64,000 nt of DNA from an uncultured Thermomicrobia bacterium (GTDB lineage: Bacteria; Chloroflexota; Chloroflexia; Thermomicrobiales; JALYUS01), in assembly GCA_937968015.1 (NCBI GenBank), contig CALBSO010000069.1:11426-75425 (forward strand). The letters are read 5' to 3'. Each line of letters starts with the position of its first letter. Within the stretch, counting starts at the first letter, position 1. This document shows positions 16,045 to 26,326 of the stretch, piece after piece. Under the pieces are notes generated by a model that saw only the letters and a program-made list of their open reading frames with translations, ran no database searches and had not been told where the DNA came from. The position numbers and the translations under genes were made by a program.

Positions 16045-16853
16045 GAGGCAATACCGGAGACGAAGACCGGTGTGCCGGAATCGAGGCCAAAGTTGTTGGC
16101 GGCGTTGCCCCGCCGCATGGCAATTTCCAGATATCCATGGCTGCCGACCAACGCAAGCGGTTCTCCCTCGCCGACCATGCCGTAGGTCGGCGCGAACGGA
16201 AGCGCGGTGAGCGCCCCGCACGCGACCACCACACCGGGAGTGCTCGGCGGCGGCAGGGTGCGCGCGGGGATATTCGTGACGCAGTTGCCGAAACTGTCCA
16301 CATAGATGATCTCGCCACGGATCGTTCCCGCCGTTTCTTCGTACGATGGCAAGGCGAGCCGAACGGGGTTATCGAGCGGATCGCCGAGATGGGGAAGATG
16401 GGTCCCGTTGACGAGATGTGCGGCGGCGGGCGCGAAGATATCTCGCCCGTGAAATGTCGTGGAGATGTCGCGCGCGCGCCAATAGTCCGGGTTCGTGAGC
16501 ACGACGCCGCGCCAACTCAGGCCGTCGCGCTCGGCAGCAGCAAGGATATGACTGAAAAGGCCATTGTCCGGCCCGACGAAGTACTGGCCGTCCACTTCCA
16601 GCGCGATCGGGCGGCGGTCCGTGCCGACGCCGGGGTCCACGACGACGACATGCGCGGTGCCATCCGGGTACATCCGCCAGAGGTCGGCGATCACGAACGC
16701 CGCCTGGATGATCGAGTGGCGGCTGATCGCGTGCGTCACATCCACAATTGTGACCCGTAGTGCCGTGCGCAGGATCATGCCCTTCATCTGCGCGACGTAA
16801 CTATCGCGCAGGCCAAAGTCCGTAGTCAGCGTGACGATGCCACCAGCGTGCAT
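16041..16853 (-). CDS. SAM hydroxide adenosyltransferase (DUF62 family)
   Basis: The family converts S-adenosylmethionine plus hydroxide to adenosine and L-methionine and is related to fluorinase and chlorinase. The 270-aa protein has the expected N-terminal VTLTTDFGLRDSYVAQMKG, the Asp/His segment DVTHAIS, VVDPGVGT, and FVGPDNGLFS, plus a C-terminal beta-barrel domain (IYVDSFGNCVTNI). I start at ATG 16853, giving the family N terminus. It is first in a two-gene operon with the acetyltransferase. Confidence 0.92.
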   Translation of the reverse strand: MHAGGIVTLTTDFGLRDSYVAQMKGMILRTALRVTIVDVTHAISRHSIIQAAFVIADLWRMYPDGTAHVVVVDPGVGTDRRPIALEVDGQYFVGPDNGLFSHILAAAERDGLSWRGVVLTNPDYWRARDISTTFHGRDIFAPAAAHLVNGTHLPHLGDPLDNPVRLALPSYEETAGTIRGEIIYVDSFGNCVTNIPARTLPPPSTPGVVVACGALTALPFAPTYGMVGEGEPLALVGSHGYLEIAMRRGNAANNFGLDSGTPVFVSGIAS

Positions 16854-16977
16854 GCACAAAACCCTTCTCTCACGTCTGGCGGAGGAGCGCGGCGTGGTGA
16901 CGGAGTATCGCACGGAGCGAATGGCAGGCGCAATGGAGGAGGAACAAGGGGGTCTGTTCAGAATTACGCAGATACCG

Positions 16978-17943
16978 TCAGGAGGCTCCTCGCTCGAATG
17001 TCAACGGCGGCCCGGTGAAAATCTCCTTCGGCAACATCGCGTGGACGCCGCGCGGGCCGTCCACGACTTGCGTGATGCGGAAGTCAATCGCGATGCTGGC
17101 GAGGCTGTACGCTTCGTCCCACGTCAGGCCGCGCGCACCCACGAGGTAGTGCATCACGTCCCGCGCGGCGACGAGCAGCGCGGCGTCGAGGTCGTCCCCG
17201 AAGCCGAGGAAGATGAGATGGGTCGGCGTCTCAGCGCAGGGGCGTTCGATCCGCATCTCCTTGCGGACGACGAACTGCAACTCCACCTTCTCCATCCCCG
17301 CCTCGATGCCGGTGACATTCACTTCGCCGTCCCCCTGTGCGGCGTGGCCGTCGCCGGTCGAGAAGAGCGCGCCGGGTACGAAGACGGGCAGATAGAGCGT
17401 CGTGCCCGCGACGAGTTCCTTGCAATCCATATTGCCGCCGAACGCGCCGGGGAAGGCGGTCGGCGCCGGGCCATCCTCGTCGGGCGCAACAGCGTAGATG
17501 CCCATAAAGGGATGGAGCGGCACGGTGATGCCCGGTTGGATGTCGCTTGCGCGCCGCGACCAATCAATCGTCAGGTGGCGGAAGTACGGCTCCTTCACAT
17601 CATCCGGCTCGCCGCCGAACAGCCCCTTGACGCGCGAGTGCGGGTTGCCGGGCCGGTGCGCGTTGAAACCCCAGCCGAGCGGCACGATCTCCTTGATCCG
17701 CACTTCCAGCGTGTCGCCCGGTTCCGCGCCCGCGATAAAGACGGGGCCGGAGAGCGCATGCCCCGCGCCTTCGGGCCGTTGCCCGGTCGGCTCCCGGTGG
17801 CCGGGCGGGATGTCGTTCCATCCGGCGTTGCGCGTCCGATAAATCACCGTATCGCCGGAAGCAACGCGCAAGCGGGGTGAGAGATTGCGGCTGAAGAAGC
17901 CATGCAGGTTTTCCAGCGCGTCATCAAGCGTATAGACGGTCAT
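16978..17943 (-). CDS. Acetamidase/formamidase family protein
   Basis: The 321-aa protein matches FmdA/AmdA-type amidases that hydrolyse formamide or acetamide. Visible hallmarks are the GHALSGPVFIAGAEPGDTLEV segment, PFMGIYAVAPDE, GNMDCKEL and GDGHAAQGDGEVN, the last two forming the metal and substrate site. I place the start at ATG 17943 with GGAGGAGG upstream at 17951-17958, rather than the longer frame to 18090. No urea or formate genes are adjacent. Confidence 0.88.
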   Translation of the reverse strand: MTVYTLDDALENLHGFFSRNLSPRLRVASGDTVIYRTRNAGWNDIPPGHREPTGQRPEGAGHALSGPVFIAGAEPGDTLEVRIKEIVPLGWGFNAHRPGNPHSRVKGLFGGEPDDVKEPYFRHLTIDWSRRASDIQPGITVPLHPFMGIYAVAPDEDGPAPTAFPGAFGGNMDCKELVAGTTLYLPVFVPGALFSTGDGHAAQGDGEVNVTGIEAGMEKVELQFVVRKEMRIERPCAETPTHLIFLGFGDDLDAALLVAARDVMHYLVGARGLTWDEAYSLASIAIDFRITQVVDGPRGVHAMLPKEIFTGPPLTFERGAS

Positions 17944-18055
17944 CGAATGGCCTCCTCCTGAAGACAAACGGGCACGCGCGAACGCCAGTGTACACCGGAA
18001 CGTGTCGTACAATAGTCGCCGCATGCAAAGCGAGCATTGGTCGGGAGATACAAGG

Positions 18056-18262
18056 ATGAAGCGGAACGCACGCATCGAGAAAGCGCTCAATGAGATCGTC
18101 CGCAGACTCGTCGCGGACTATCAGCCGGAGAAAATCATCCTGTTCGGTTCGTACGCCTATGGCGAACCGCACAAAGATAGCGACTTGGATCTTTGGATTG
18201 TCAAAGAGACACATGCCGTGAAATTGCGCCCCGATTGCCCGATGCGGTACGCTGCACGCTGA
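18056..18262 (+). CDS. Truncated MNT-type nucleotidyltransferase domain
   Basis: The 68-aa product contains the minimal nucleotidyltransferase signature IILFGSYAYGEPHKDSDLDLWIV (shown here as GSYAYGEP and SDLDL) typical of MNT antitoxins that pair with HEPN toxins. Family members usually run to about 100 aa or more. Here the frame ends soon after the SDLDL motif with an unrelated tail, and no HEPN gene follows. It therefore looks like a broken remnant, although the GGGAG and ATG at 18056 are intact and TACAAT at 18008-18013 may be a promoter. Its TGA overlaps the ATG of the next gene (TGATG). Confidence 0.6.
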   Translation: MKRNARIEKALNEIVRRLVADYQPEKIILFGSYAYGEPHKDSDLDLWIVKETHAVKLRPDCPMRYAAR

Positions 18263-20049
18263 TGAAGCCACCGTTCGACATTGATAGGAACCGCAAACCC
18301 GTGAAGCAAACGCATCCCAAGACACATCGTCCCGCGCATATCGCGCGGCCCGTGCGGGTCGTCGCGGCGCTGCTGACGCTCTTCGTCCTGCTCGGATTGT
18401 GGGGCGGGGCGCGGACACTGACGACCTACGAGAGCCGGGGTGTTGTCACGACGATGCCCCCGGCCGATGCGCCGATCGTGCCGGGGAAGACGGTCGGCGT
18501 GCAGGTCTTCCTCGATAAAGAAGTGGATCCCGCGAATATTCGGCGTACGGCGGAGATGCTCAAAGAAGGCGGCGTGACGAACGTCCGCCAATCTTTCTCG
18601 TGGTGCGAACTGGAGCCGACCGGACGCGGCGTCTACTGGGACTACGCCAACAATAAACCGTCATGGCAGAAGTACGACCAGATCGTGAACCTTCTGACTG
18701 CCAATGGTATCTCCATCACCGCACGGCTGGATAATGCACCAACATGGTCGCGTCCCGGCCAAACTAATGATCCTGGTAGTAAATGCCAGAAGGGCCCACC
18801 GACCGACCTGAGCGCCTACACAGACTTCGTGCGCATGTTCACGACGCACTACCGGGGCAGAATCGCCGCCGTGCAAATCTGGAACGAGCCGAATCTCAGT
18901 GAGGAATGGGGCAACGAACTCAATGTCGTCCAATACACCGATATGCTGAAGCGGGCCGACCAGGCAGCGAAGCAGGGCGACCCGGATGTGCTCGTCGTCA
19001 CCGCCGCGATGGCGCCGACGAAAGCAACGCCCCCCGTCGGTATCTCCGACCTCGCCTTCTACGAGCAGATGTATCAGGCGGGCGCGAAGGGATCGTTCGA
19101 TGTGCTCGCCGTCAATGTCTACGGTCTCGGCGAGCCGCCGGATGACCGCCGACTCTCCATGGACCGCTTCAACGTCTCCCGCCCGATCCTCGTCCACGAC
19201 ATCATGACGCGCTATGGGGACACGGCAACACCCGTTTGGGCGACCGAGTTCGGCTACAACTCCCTACCGAAGGGATGGAACGGCGAGCCGAGCATCTGGG
19301 GAAAGAACGTGGACGAGCAGACGCAGGCGCGCTATCTCGTCGGCGGGCTGACGCGGATGACGGAAGAGTGGCCGTGGATGGGTGAGGTCTTCATCTGGGG
19401 CTTCCGCTGGGCGGAGCGGCCGGGACTGTTCGGCAAAGACCAGAATAACCCGGTCGGGCTGCCGAAGCCGGAGCCGTATTTCGCGCTCGTCAACTACGAT
19501 TTCACGCCGCGCCCATCCTGGAACGCGGTGCGCCAGTTCGCCCGCGGCCAGACGCTCCGCACCGGCCGCACCGCCGCGACGGACCCCCTGATCCAGCCAT
19601 CTCCGGGCTGGGAACGGAGCGGGAGCGGCGCGAATGCGATACTCGCCGCCAGTGCGCCGGACGCGCCGCTTACGGTGCCGTTCACCGGCACAGATCTCGC
19701 GGTGACTGGCACGGGCGGCGCACTGGCCGTCGTCGTAGATGGCAAGGATCGCGGCATGATGACGCTCGCGCCATCGCCCAATGGAGTAACGCGACTGGTC
19801 ACGAATTTACCGGACGGCCCGCATACGGTCATGCTGCGTGCCGCCGGTGGCACGGCGCGCCTCGATAGTTTCCTCGTTCAGCGGCGCGCGCCGTTCGGCT
19901 GGGTGCTACCGCTCCTGACGCTCGGTATCATCCTGATCGGCGCGGGTGCGATCGGCGCGCTGATCGCCGAAACGTTTGGCGCGTGCGACGATGCTCTGCG
20001 CCGCAATCGTCGGCGGCGCGCAACGATGCGCGGAGTGACGACGCGATGA
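18262..20049 (+). CDS. Membrane-anchored glycoside hydrolase-like TIM-barrel protein
   Basis: The 595-aa protein has an N-terminal membrane segment (residues about 31-52), a TIM-barrel region of the GH5/GH39 clan (about 75-470), a beta-sandwich of about 100 residues and a C-terminal membrane helix (about 560-580). The likely acid/base is Glu209 in QIWNEPN and the nucleophile is Glu329 in WATEFGYN. It heads a cluster with an overlapping O-antigen ligase gene (ATGA at 20046), so it may trim or transfer surface glycan outside the cell. The start ATG 18262 overlaps the preceding TGA. Confidence 0.82.
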   Translation: MKPPFDIDRNRKPVKQTHPKTHRPAHIARPVRVVAALLTLFVLLGLWGGARTLTTYESRGVVTTMPPADAPIVPGKTVGVQVFLDKEVDPANIRRTAEMLKEGGVTNVRQSFSWCELEPTGRGVYWDYANNKPSWQKYDQIVNLLTANGISITARLDNAPTWSRPGQTNDPGSKCQKGPPTDLSAYTDFVRMFTTHYRGRIAAVQIWNEPNLSEEWGNELNVVQYTDMLKRADQAAKQGDPDVLVVTAAMAPTKATPPVGISDLAFYEQMYQAGAKGSFDVLAVNVYGLGEPPDDRRLSMDRFNVSRPILVHDIMTRYGDTATPVWATEFGYNSLPKGWNGEPSIWGKNVDEQTQARYLVGGLTRMTEEWPWMGEVFIWGFRWAERPGLFGKDQNNPVGLPKPEPYFALVNYDFTPRPSWNAVRQFARGQTLRTGRTAATDPLIQPSPGWERSGSGANAILAASAPDAPLTVPFTGTDLAVTGTGGALAVVVDGKDRGMMTLAPSPNGVTRLVTNLPDGPHTVMLRAAGGTARLDSFLVQRRAPFGWVLPLLTLGIILIGAGAIGALIAETFGACDDALRRNRRRRATMRGVTTR

Positions 20050-21644
20050 GCAGAGTGCTTCGTCTCGCATCCGGGGTATACCGCGAGCCACTGCTCTGGC
20101 CGCTCGGCGCGGCGGTGCTGCTACTCTTCCTCGTCCCGTCCACGCTCGCCGCGCTCCTACCGCTCGGCATCATCGGATTGATCGGGCTGCGGCGGCCCGC
20201 GCTCGTTGTCATGGTTATCCCGGTTACCTTCCCGTTCCACGATGTCGCGTCACCCGCCGCGCATCTCCATCTCGACCGCACCGCGCTCTTGATCGGCGTG
20301 GCGCTCCTCGCGACGCTCGGGTATGTCGTGCTGGCGGCGATCCCCGCCTACCTGCCCGCGATCGGCAAAATGTCGGCAGCGGTCGTCGAGGAGAGATGGA
20401 CGCGCGAAGAGATCCGTGCCTTCCCGGCGGAACTGATGACCTTCCTCTGGCGACCGGGCGCCTGGGCGGCGCTCTCGCTCTTCATGCTCGGCCTTTTCTC
20501 GCTCTTCACCGTCGCGGACGCAGAGTTCCGAGGAAACAGTATCCGCGAGTTCCGCATGACGATTCTCTTTCCCGTCGCGCTCTTCCTGCTTGCCGCCGCG
20601 CTGCTGGAAGGAAGCGAGCGCCGCCGGATCATGTTCCAGTTGATGGTGCTCGGCGTGGATGCGGTGATCGTCTCCGGCGTGATCATCTCGCTGATCGCCT
20701 ACCTCCAGTTCGCGCACGGCGGCGGCCTCGATGTCGAGGGCGTACGGCGCGTCCGCTCCGTCTTTCATCACCCGAACGAACTTGCCCTCTACCTCGGCCG
20801 GATTGTGCCAATCACAGCGGCGTACGTCTTCTTTGTGCCTCGCAGCTGGCGGACATGGGCGTATCTCGCCGCCACGGTGCTGATGCTCGGCGCGATCGGA
20901 CTCTCTTTCTCGCGCGGTGGCTACATCAGCGTCGCGGCAGCGCTGTTACTGCTCATTTGCGCCACGGGCAACCGGCGGCTGATCGTCGGCTATATCGTGA
21001 CGGGCGCGGTGTTCGGTGTCGCGGCCTTCGCGACGGGCATCGAACGATTTACCTCGATTCTCCACCCCGAGAGTGGCAGCGACGGGCTGCGGCTCAATAT
21101 CTGGGCGTCGGCGGCGCGCATGCTGCGCGACCATCCCGCGTGGGGCGTCGGCCTCGATCAATTCATCTCGCAGTACCCGCGCTATATCAAGCCGGATGCC
21201 TGGCAGGAACGGTTCACATCTCACCCACACAACCTGATCCTCGATTTCTATGTCCGCCTCGGCCTGCTTGGCCTCGCGTGGCTGATTTTCACACTCGTCC
21301 CATTCATCGTACGCGGCTGGCGTGTGGCGATGCGGCGCAAGGCGGAGGGCGATCTGCTCCGCTTCGCTCTTGTCATCGGCGCGACGGGCACACTCGTGGA
21401 TTTCACCGTGCATGGCATGGTGGATCAGGATTATTTCCTGCACATGCTCGCCTACGGCTTCTGGTTCGCTATCCTCATCATCCGCGTTGGCGCGTCCGAT
21501 GGGCCGGCAGACGATCCGGGGCTACCCGATGGGCCACGGCTCGCCCGCACACCGCTGCCACGACGCGCTGCCGATCCGGTGATGCCCACACCCTCGACCG
21601 CCCGCATGACGACCCCACTCGCCGGGGGCGGCCATCCCATGTAG
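20046..21644 (+). CDS. O-antigen ligase/polymerase (WaaL-type) membrane protein
   Basis: The 532-aa protein has about ten to twelve hydrophobic segments and the Wzy_C-type signature. LSFSRGG lies in a membrane segment, a large loop contains HPAWGVGLDQF, and SHPHNLILDFYVRLGLLGL follows. Such enzymes transfer or polymerise lipid-linked glycans on the outer face of the membrane. It overlaps the glycoside hydrolase-like gene by ATGA, indicating joint expression. In a bacterium without lipid A it would act on capsule or protein glycosylation. The Pro/Arg/Thr-rich tail is probably cytoplasmic. Confidence 0.85.
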   Translation: MSRVLRLASGVYREPLLWPLGAAVLLLFLVPSTLAALLPLGIIGLIGLRRPALVVMVIPVTFPFHDVASPAAHLHLDRTALLIGVALLATLGYVVLAAIPAYLPAIGKMSAAVVEERWTREEIRAFPAELMTFLWRPGAWAALSLFMLGLFSLFTVADAEFRGNSIREFRMTILFPVALFLLAAALLEGSERRRIMFQLMVLGVDAVIVSGVIISLIAYLQFAHGGGLDVEGVRRVRSVFHHPNELALYLGRIVPITAAYVFFVPRSWRTWAYLAATVLMLGAIGLSFSRGGYISVAAALLLLICATGNRRLIVGYIVTGAVFGVAAFATGIERFTSILHPESGSDGLRLNIWASAARMLRDHPAWGVGLDQFISQYPRYIKPDAWQERFTSHPHNLILDFYVRLGLLGLAWLIFTLVPFIVRGWRVAMRRKAEGDLLRFALVIGATGTLVDFTVHGMVDQDYFLHMLAYGFWFAILIIRVGASDGPADDPGLPDGPRLARTPLPRRAADPVMPTPSTARMTTPLAGGGHPM

Positions 21645-21649
21645 GATAA

Positions 21650-21686
21650 GCGAAGTGCTGAGTGTGGAGCGCTGGGTGCTGAGCCT
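21650..21686 (+). repeat. Heptamer tract between surface-glycan genes
   Basis: AGTGCTG, AGTGTGG, AGCGCTG, GGTGCTG, AGCC: degenerate 7-nt tandem units filling the gap between the O-antigen ligase stop and the epimerase start. Confidence 0.55.
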
Positions 21687-21710
21687 ATGAGCGGTGAAAG
21701 AGGAGCGACG

Positions 21711-22676
<966 letters not shown>

Positions 22677-22701
22677 GAGGGCGTATGGCCGTGCGCCCCT
22701 C
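22677..22701. repeat. GAGGGCG...CGCCCCTC hairpin
   Basis: GAGGGCG (22677-22683) and CGCCCCTC (22694-22701) pair with one bulged C around a TATGGCCGTG loop. It looks like an independent REP-type palindrome abutting the heptamer element. Confidence 0.45.
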
Positions 22702-22719
22702 TATCTGTACCCAATGACT

Positions 22720-22762
22720 CCCCTCTCCTTTGCTCTGGCAAAGGAGAGGGGGTTGGGGGTGA
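22720..22762 (+). repeat. CCCCTCTCC hairpin with GTTGGGGGTGAGG tail
   Basis: CCCCTCTCCTTTGC / GCAAAGGAGAGGGG is a perfect 14-bp stem with a TCTG loop, followed by the G-rich tail GTTGGGGGTGAGG. The tail ends five bases before the next ATG, so it appears to act as the Shine-Dalgarno sequence of the gene at 22770. Related hairpins occur inside the gene at 60959-63865. Confidence 0.6.
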
Positions 22763-22769
22763 GGTTCCC

Positions 22770-24320
22770 ATGCAGTTTCCTGCTTCGCTCTCGCGCGTAC
22801 AACCAAGTACATGGATCGAGGAGGTGCGCGGATACCGCTTCGCGCCGCCCGCGCTGATGGCCGTGCTAACGCTCATCGCGCTCTGGCTCCTGGCAAATCT
22901 TGGGCCGATGGCTGCGATCACGCTCATCGTTGGCGGCGGGATTGTGCTGCTCACGCTGGCGGAACCGCGCTACGGCCTCTATCTCGCCGTGCTCTCCGTG
23001 CCGGTGCAGCAATACGGCTCAGTCAAGGGATTGACAGCGACGCAGGGAGCCTTCCTGCTCGTACTCGGCGCGTGGGCGGTGGGTACCCTGCTGCGCGGCG
23101 CGCGGTGGGACGTGCTGCGAGACGCAAATGTCTGGCGGTTCGCGCTCTTTTATCTTGCCATTCTCGCCTCCGGCCGCGTCGCGGGGGACATCAAGGCGAC
23201 CCTCATCGAGGGCTTCCACTGGGGTGAGGCGCTGGCGATCTACGTCATCGCGCGGGACACGCTGCGCACGCGGCGTGATTGGGCCGGATTGGTCGCCTGC
23301 TTCTTCGTCGCCGCGAGTGGCGAAGCATTTATCGGCACGGTGCAGAGTCAACTTGGCCTCGGTAATGCGTCGTTTGCGATCACCAAGTCACTCTCGCGCG
23401 CTTTCGGCACCTTTGGCCGCCCAAACTCGTATGCGGGCTACCTCGAAATGGTCTTCCCTTTCGCCGTGACCGTCTCGCTGTGGGCAGTGTGGATGCTTCC
23501 CGGCGCGATCCGGCAGTGGCGCCAATCGCTTCATCAGCCATTGGCGGAAGAGCGACGCGCCCTCCTGCCGCTGCTTGGCTTGCTTATCACGCTGGCGGGT
23601 GCGGGCGCGACGACCCTGATGCTCGCAGCGGGCATCACGCTCTCCTTTTCGCGCGGGGCGTGGCTCGGCGGGGCGGTGGCGATCCTCGTGATGATGCTCC
23701 TCGCCGGCCGGCGTTGGGCGATCGCGGCGCTGGTCACGACCGGGCTGATCGCCGCTGTCCTCGGGCTCGGTGGTGCGGGTGTGCTACCGCAAACGATCCA
23801 GCAGCGGCTCGGCAGCGCCGGCAGCAGCCTGATCCTGCTTGATTATTACAAGGTGCCGATCACGCCACAGAATTTCGCCGTCAAGGAGCGGATGGCATAC
23901 TGGTTCGGCGGCATCCACATGGCCGAGGACCATCCGTGGCAGGGCGTCGGCCTCGGCAACTACGGCGCGCAGTACGACGCAAAGTACTTCACCTCGCCAT
24001 TCATGAAGTCGCAGGTCCACGCGCACAACTATTACATTCACATCACGGCGGAGACAGGGTTGATCGGACTCACGGCGTATCTGCTGCTGATCGGCGGCGT
24101 CCTCACGACGGGCGTCGGCGCGGTACGACGGACGGCAGGCGACCCATTCGCGCGCGCCCTCGCCCTCGGCGCCATCGGCGTGGTCGCCGCCGTCACGGTG
24201 CATAATTTCTTCGAGGATTTGCACGTCCTCAGCCTCGGCGTCCATCTCAGCGCCGTCTGGGCGCTCCTAGCCGCGATCAGGGCGCGGGGTGAGGGTTGCT
24301 TTGCAGCACGTAGCGCATGA
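22770..24320 (+). CDS. Second O-antigen ligase/polymerase-type membrane protein
   Basis: This 516-aa polytopic protein is a distant paralogue of the one at 20046. It has LSFSRGAWLGG in a membrane helix, a periplasmic-type loop with HPWQGVGLGNYGAQY, and VHAHNYYIHITAETGLIGL with the conserved histidines of Wzy_C proteins. Two such enzymes in one locus suggest one polymerase and one ligase, or two glycan substrates. Its leader consists of a repeat hairpin whose G-rich tail provides the ribosome binding site. Its 3' end overlaps the convergent acetyltransferase gene by 44 bp. Confidence 0.83.
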   Translation: MQFPASLSRVQPSTWIEEVRGYRFAPPALMAVLTLIALWLLANLGPMAAITLIVGGGIVLLTLAEPRYGLYLAVLSVPVQQYGSVKGLTATQGAFLLVLGAWAVGTLLRGARWDVLRDANVWRFALFYLAILASGRVAGDIKATLIEGFHWGEALAIYVIARDTLRTRRDWAGLVACFFVAASGEAFIGTVQSQLGLGNASFAITKSLSRAFGTFGRPNSYAGYLEMVFPFAVTVSLWAVWMLPGAIRQWRQSLHQPLAEERRALLPLLGLLITLAGAGATTLMLAAGITLSFSRGAWLGGAVAILVMMLLAGRRWAIAALVTTGLIAAVLGLGGAGVLPQTIQQRLGSAGSSLILLDYYKVPITPQNFAVKERMAYWFGGIHMAEDHPWQGVGLGNYGAQYDAKYFTSPFMKSQVHAHNYYIHITAETGLIGLTAYLLLIGGVLTTGVGAVRRTAGDPFARALALGAIGVVAAVTVHNFFEDLHVLSLGVHLSAVWALLAAIRARGEGCFAARSA

Positions 24321-24879
24321 TCGGGCGCGTCTCTGACCGACGGAGAACTTCGGTGAATCCCGCTTCTTGGAAGGCGGAGGCGAGACCCGTCCAGACGAAG
24401 GCGTCGGGCATGACGGGTGAATTACTGTGCGGCTCTACCGGGTATCCTTCGACAATCCATGCGCCGCGTGATCGCGCATACTCGATAGCAGCACACAGCA
24501 ACCGCACGCTGACGCCCCGGCGACGGAATGGCTTTGCCACGAAGAGGCAGGTGACGGACCAGACCGGCATGTCGTCTACTCGCCGCAGGACGCGGGAGCG
24601 TGCGAGCGCCGGATACTCCTCACGCGGCGCGATGGCGCACCAGCCGACGGGCTGGCCGTCCGCGTAGGCAAGGATGCCCGGCCCGTCGCCTGCTTCGACT
24701 ATCACCTGGAACGCACGCTTATTGCCTGCGCCCTTTTGCGCCTCGAAATGGGAGCGCGGCAGCCGCCACCACATGCACCAGCAGCCTCCACTCGCGCCGC
24801 GCTCGCCGAAAAGCGCTGCGAGGTCCGGCCATCGCTCCGGGGTGAGCGGATGCATCGCCAGTTCGGGTTCGGCACGCAT
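24277..24879 (-). CDS. GNAT-family N-acetyltransferase
   Basis: The 200-aa protein has the GNAT acetyl-CoA motif in VWSVTCLFVAKPFRRRGVSVRLL followed by CAAIEYARSRGAWIVEGYP, and begins with a GASGGCWCMWW segment characteristic of a bacterial subgroup of unknown substrate. Its 3' end overlaps the convergent O-antigen ligase gene by 44 bp. The MFS transporter gene lies only 6 bp upstream on the same strand, so the two are probably cotranscribed. Confidence 0.82.
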   Translation of the reverse strand: MRAEPELAMHPLTPERWPDLAALFGERGASGGCWCMWWRLPRSHFEAQKGAGNKRAFQVIVEAGDGPGILAYADGQPVGWCAIAPREEYPALARSRVLRRVDDMPVWSVTCLFVAKPFRRRGVSVRLLCAAIEYARSRGAWIVEGYPVEPHSNSPVMPDAFVWTGLASAFQEAGFTEVLRRSETRPIMRYVLQSNPHPAP

Positions 24880-24885
24880 CGCGGT

Positions 24886-26160
24886 TTACGATTCTCCCAC
24901 TTCCTGCGGTACAGGGATCGGCAGCGGCTGGTTCGCATCGCGGCGATTATCCGCGCCGCGCAACTCGCGGACCTGCAAACCCGCGAGGCCGGGCACGCCG
25001 ACGATGCACGCCGAGAGAAGGATCATCGCCGGGATGCCGACGAGTGGCAAGAGGAAGCCACCGAGCGCGCCACCGATCGGGGTGCCGCTCTGCATCAGCG
25101 TGCGGAGGAGGGCGAATGCCCGGCCCCGTAGCCCCTCCGGGATGATCCGCATTCGCAGCGTCTGCGCCCAGATCGTCAGCGGCGCACTGCTCATACCGTA
25201 GAGGACCAACGCGATGAGTGCGCCCACGACCGTGCGGACCGGCAGGAGGATGAGGATGACCACACCCGCCGCGCACTGCGCGAGACAGATCAGCGCGCCG
25301 AGCGTGAGCCGGAACGTCATGCCACCGGCGAGCAGCGAACTGATCACTTCCCCAACCGCCTCCGCGCCGAGCAACGTCCCGTAGAGAGCCGCGCCACCGC
25401 CGAGCGAGCGATCCGCGAGGATCGGCAGCCAGACGAGCAGCATGCCGCGACCGACATTGAAGCAAAGGAACATTGCTGTGGTCGAGAGCAGGATGCGGTT
25501 CCCCAGCAGGAGCCGGACGGCGTGCCCCAGATGATACGGTTGCCCCGCCATCGGTACCGCCGTGACCGGACGCGGCGCGAGTCGGACACGGGAAAGGGCG
25601 AGGGCGAAGAGGAAATACGAGAGAACATCCACGATCACGACATTCGGCGCGCCGATGGCCGGGATCAGCGCGCCCGCGAGCGGCGGGCCAATCACGCCGC
25701 CCAGCGTGAAACTGAGCATCTCCAGCGCGTTCGCCGTCGCCAACTGCTCGCCCGCGATTAACGACGGCATGAGCGACGGGCCACCCGCCAGCGAAATCAT
25801 CATCAGGAGGCCATACACCCCCGCGACGACATACGCATGCCAGAGCGCCAGTTTCCCGGCGGCGTGCAGCAGCGGGATGAGGCCGATCACCGCGCCACGG
25901 GTGATATTGTCCGCGATCATCACATGCCGCCGGTCGAAGCGGTCCAGCAGCATGCCCGCCATCAGCCCGCCGACGACGATCGGGCCGGTGTAGCAGAGCA
26001 GTAAGCCGCCGACCGCGCGAGCCGAGCCGGTCGTCGAGTAGACGAACCAGATCAGCGCAACGCGCGTCATGCCGTCGCCGAGCACCGAGAAGGAGAAGCC
26101 GGACCAGAACGTACGGAATGAGTGGTTCGCGAAGACCTGGCGATAGCGGTCGAATGTCAT
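24886..26160 (-). CDS. MFS transporter (MFS_3/enterobactin-exporter type)
   Basis: The 424-aa protein has twelve predicted membrane helices and begins FANHSFRTFWSGFSFSVLGDGMTRVAL, typical of the MFS_3 drug- or siderophore-efflux branch. The MLLDRFDRRHVMI loop between helices 2 and 3 matches the MFS signature. I start at ATG 26160, preceded by GGTGGTG, rather than 15 bases upstream. It is divergent from a WYL-family regulator, which could control it. The substrate is unknown. Confidence 0.87.
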   Translation of the reverse strand: MTFDRYRQVFANHSFRTFWSGFSFSVLGDGMTRVALIWFVYSTTGSARAVGGLLLCYTGPIVVGGLMAGMLLDRFDRRHVMIADNITRGAVIGLIPLLHAAGKLALWHAYVVAGVYGLLMMISLAGGPSLMPSLIAGEQLATANALEMLSFTLGGVIGPPLAGALIPAIGAPNVVIVDVLSYFLFALALSRVRLAPRPVTAVPMAGQPYHLGHAVRLLLGNRILLSTTAMFLCFNVGRGMLLVWLPILADRSLGGGAALYGTLLGAEAVGEVISSLLAGGMTFRLTLGALICLAQCAAGVVILILLPVRTVVGALIALVLYGMSSAPLTIWAQTLRMRIIPEGLRGRAFALLRTLMQSGTPIGGALGGFLLPLVGIPAMILLSACIVGVPGLAGLQVRELRGADNRRDANQPLPIPVPQEVGES

Positions 26161-26200
26161 AGTTTCACCACCCATCCTCTCTCGGACTGTTCGCGTATCG

Positions 26201-26232
26201 TGGTAGCGCGGGCTTTCCAGCCTGTACTACCA
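26201..26232. repeat. TGGTAG...CTACCA hairpin
   Basis: Arms TGGTAG and CTACCA enclose GCGGGCTTTCCAGCCTG. The core resembles the 24-bp perfect palindrome at 28699-28758 (GCGGGCTTTAGCCTGCC). It lies in the divergent MFS/regulator region, about 95 bp before the regulator start. Confidence 0.5.
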
Positions 26233-26326
26233 TGAATGCCATCTCGTGCGACGATCAACCACGATATGATACAGTGACATCCCTGCCACCTGTTTGTCAT
26301 ACTTTCACAGGGAGCATGGAGACAGC

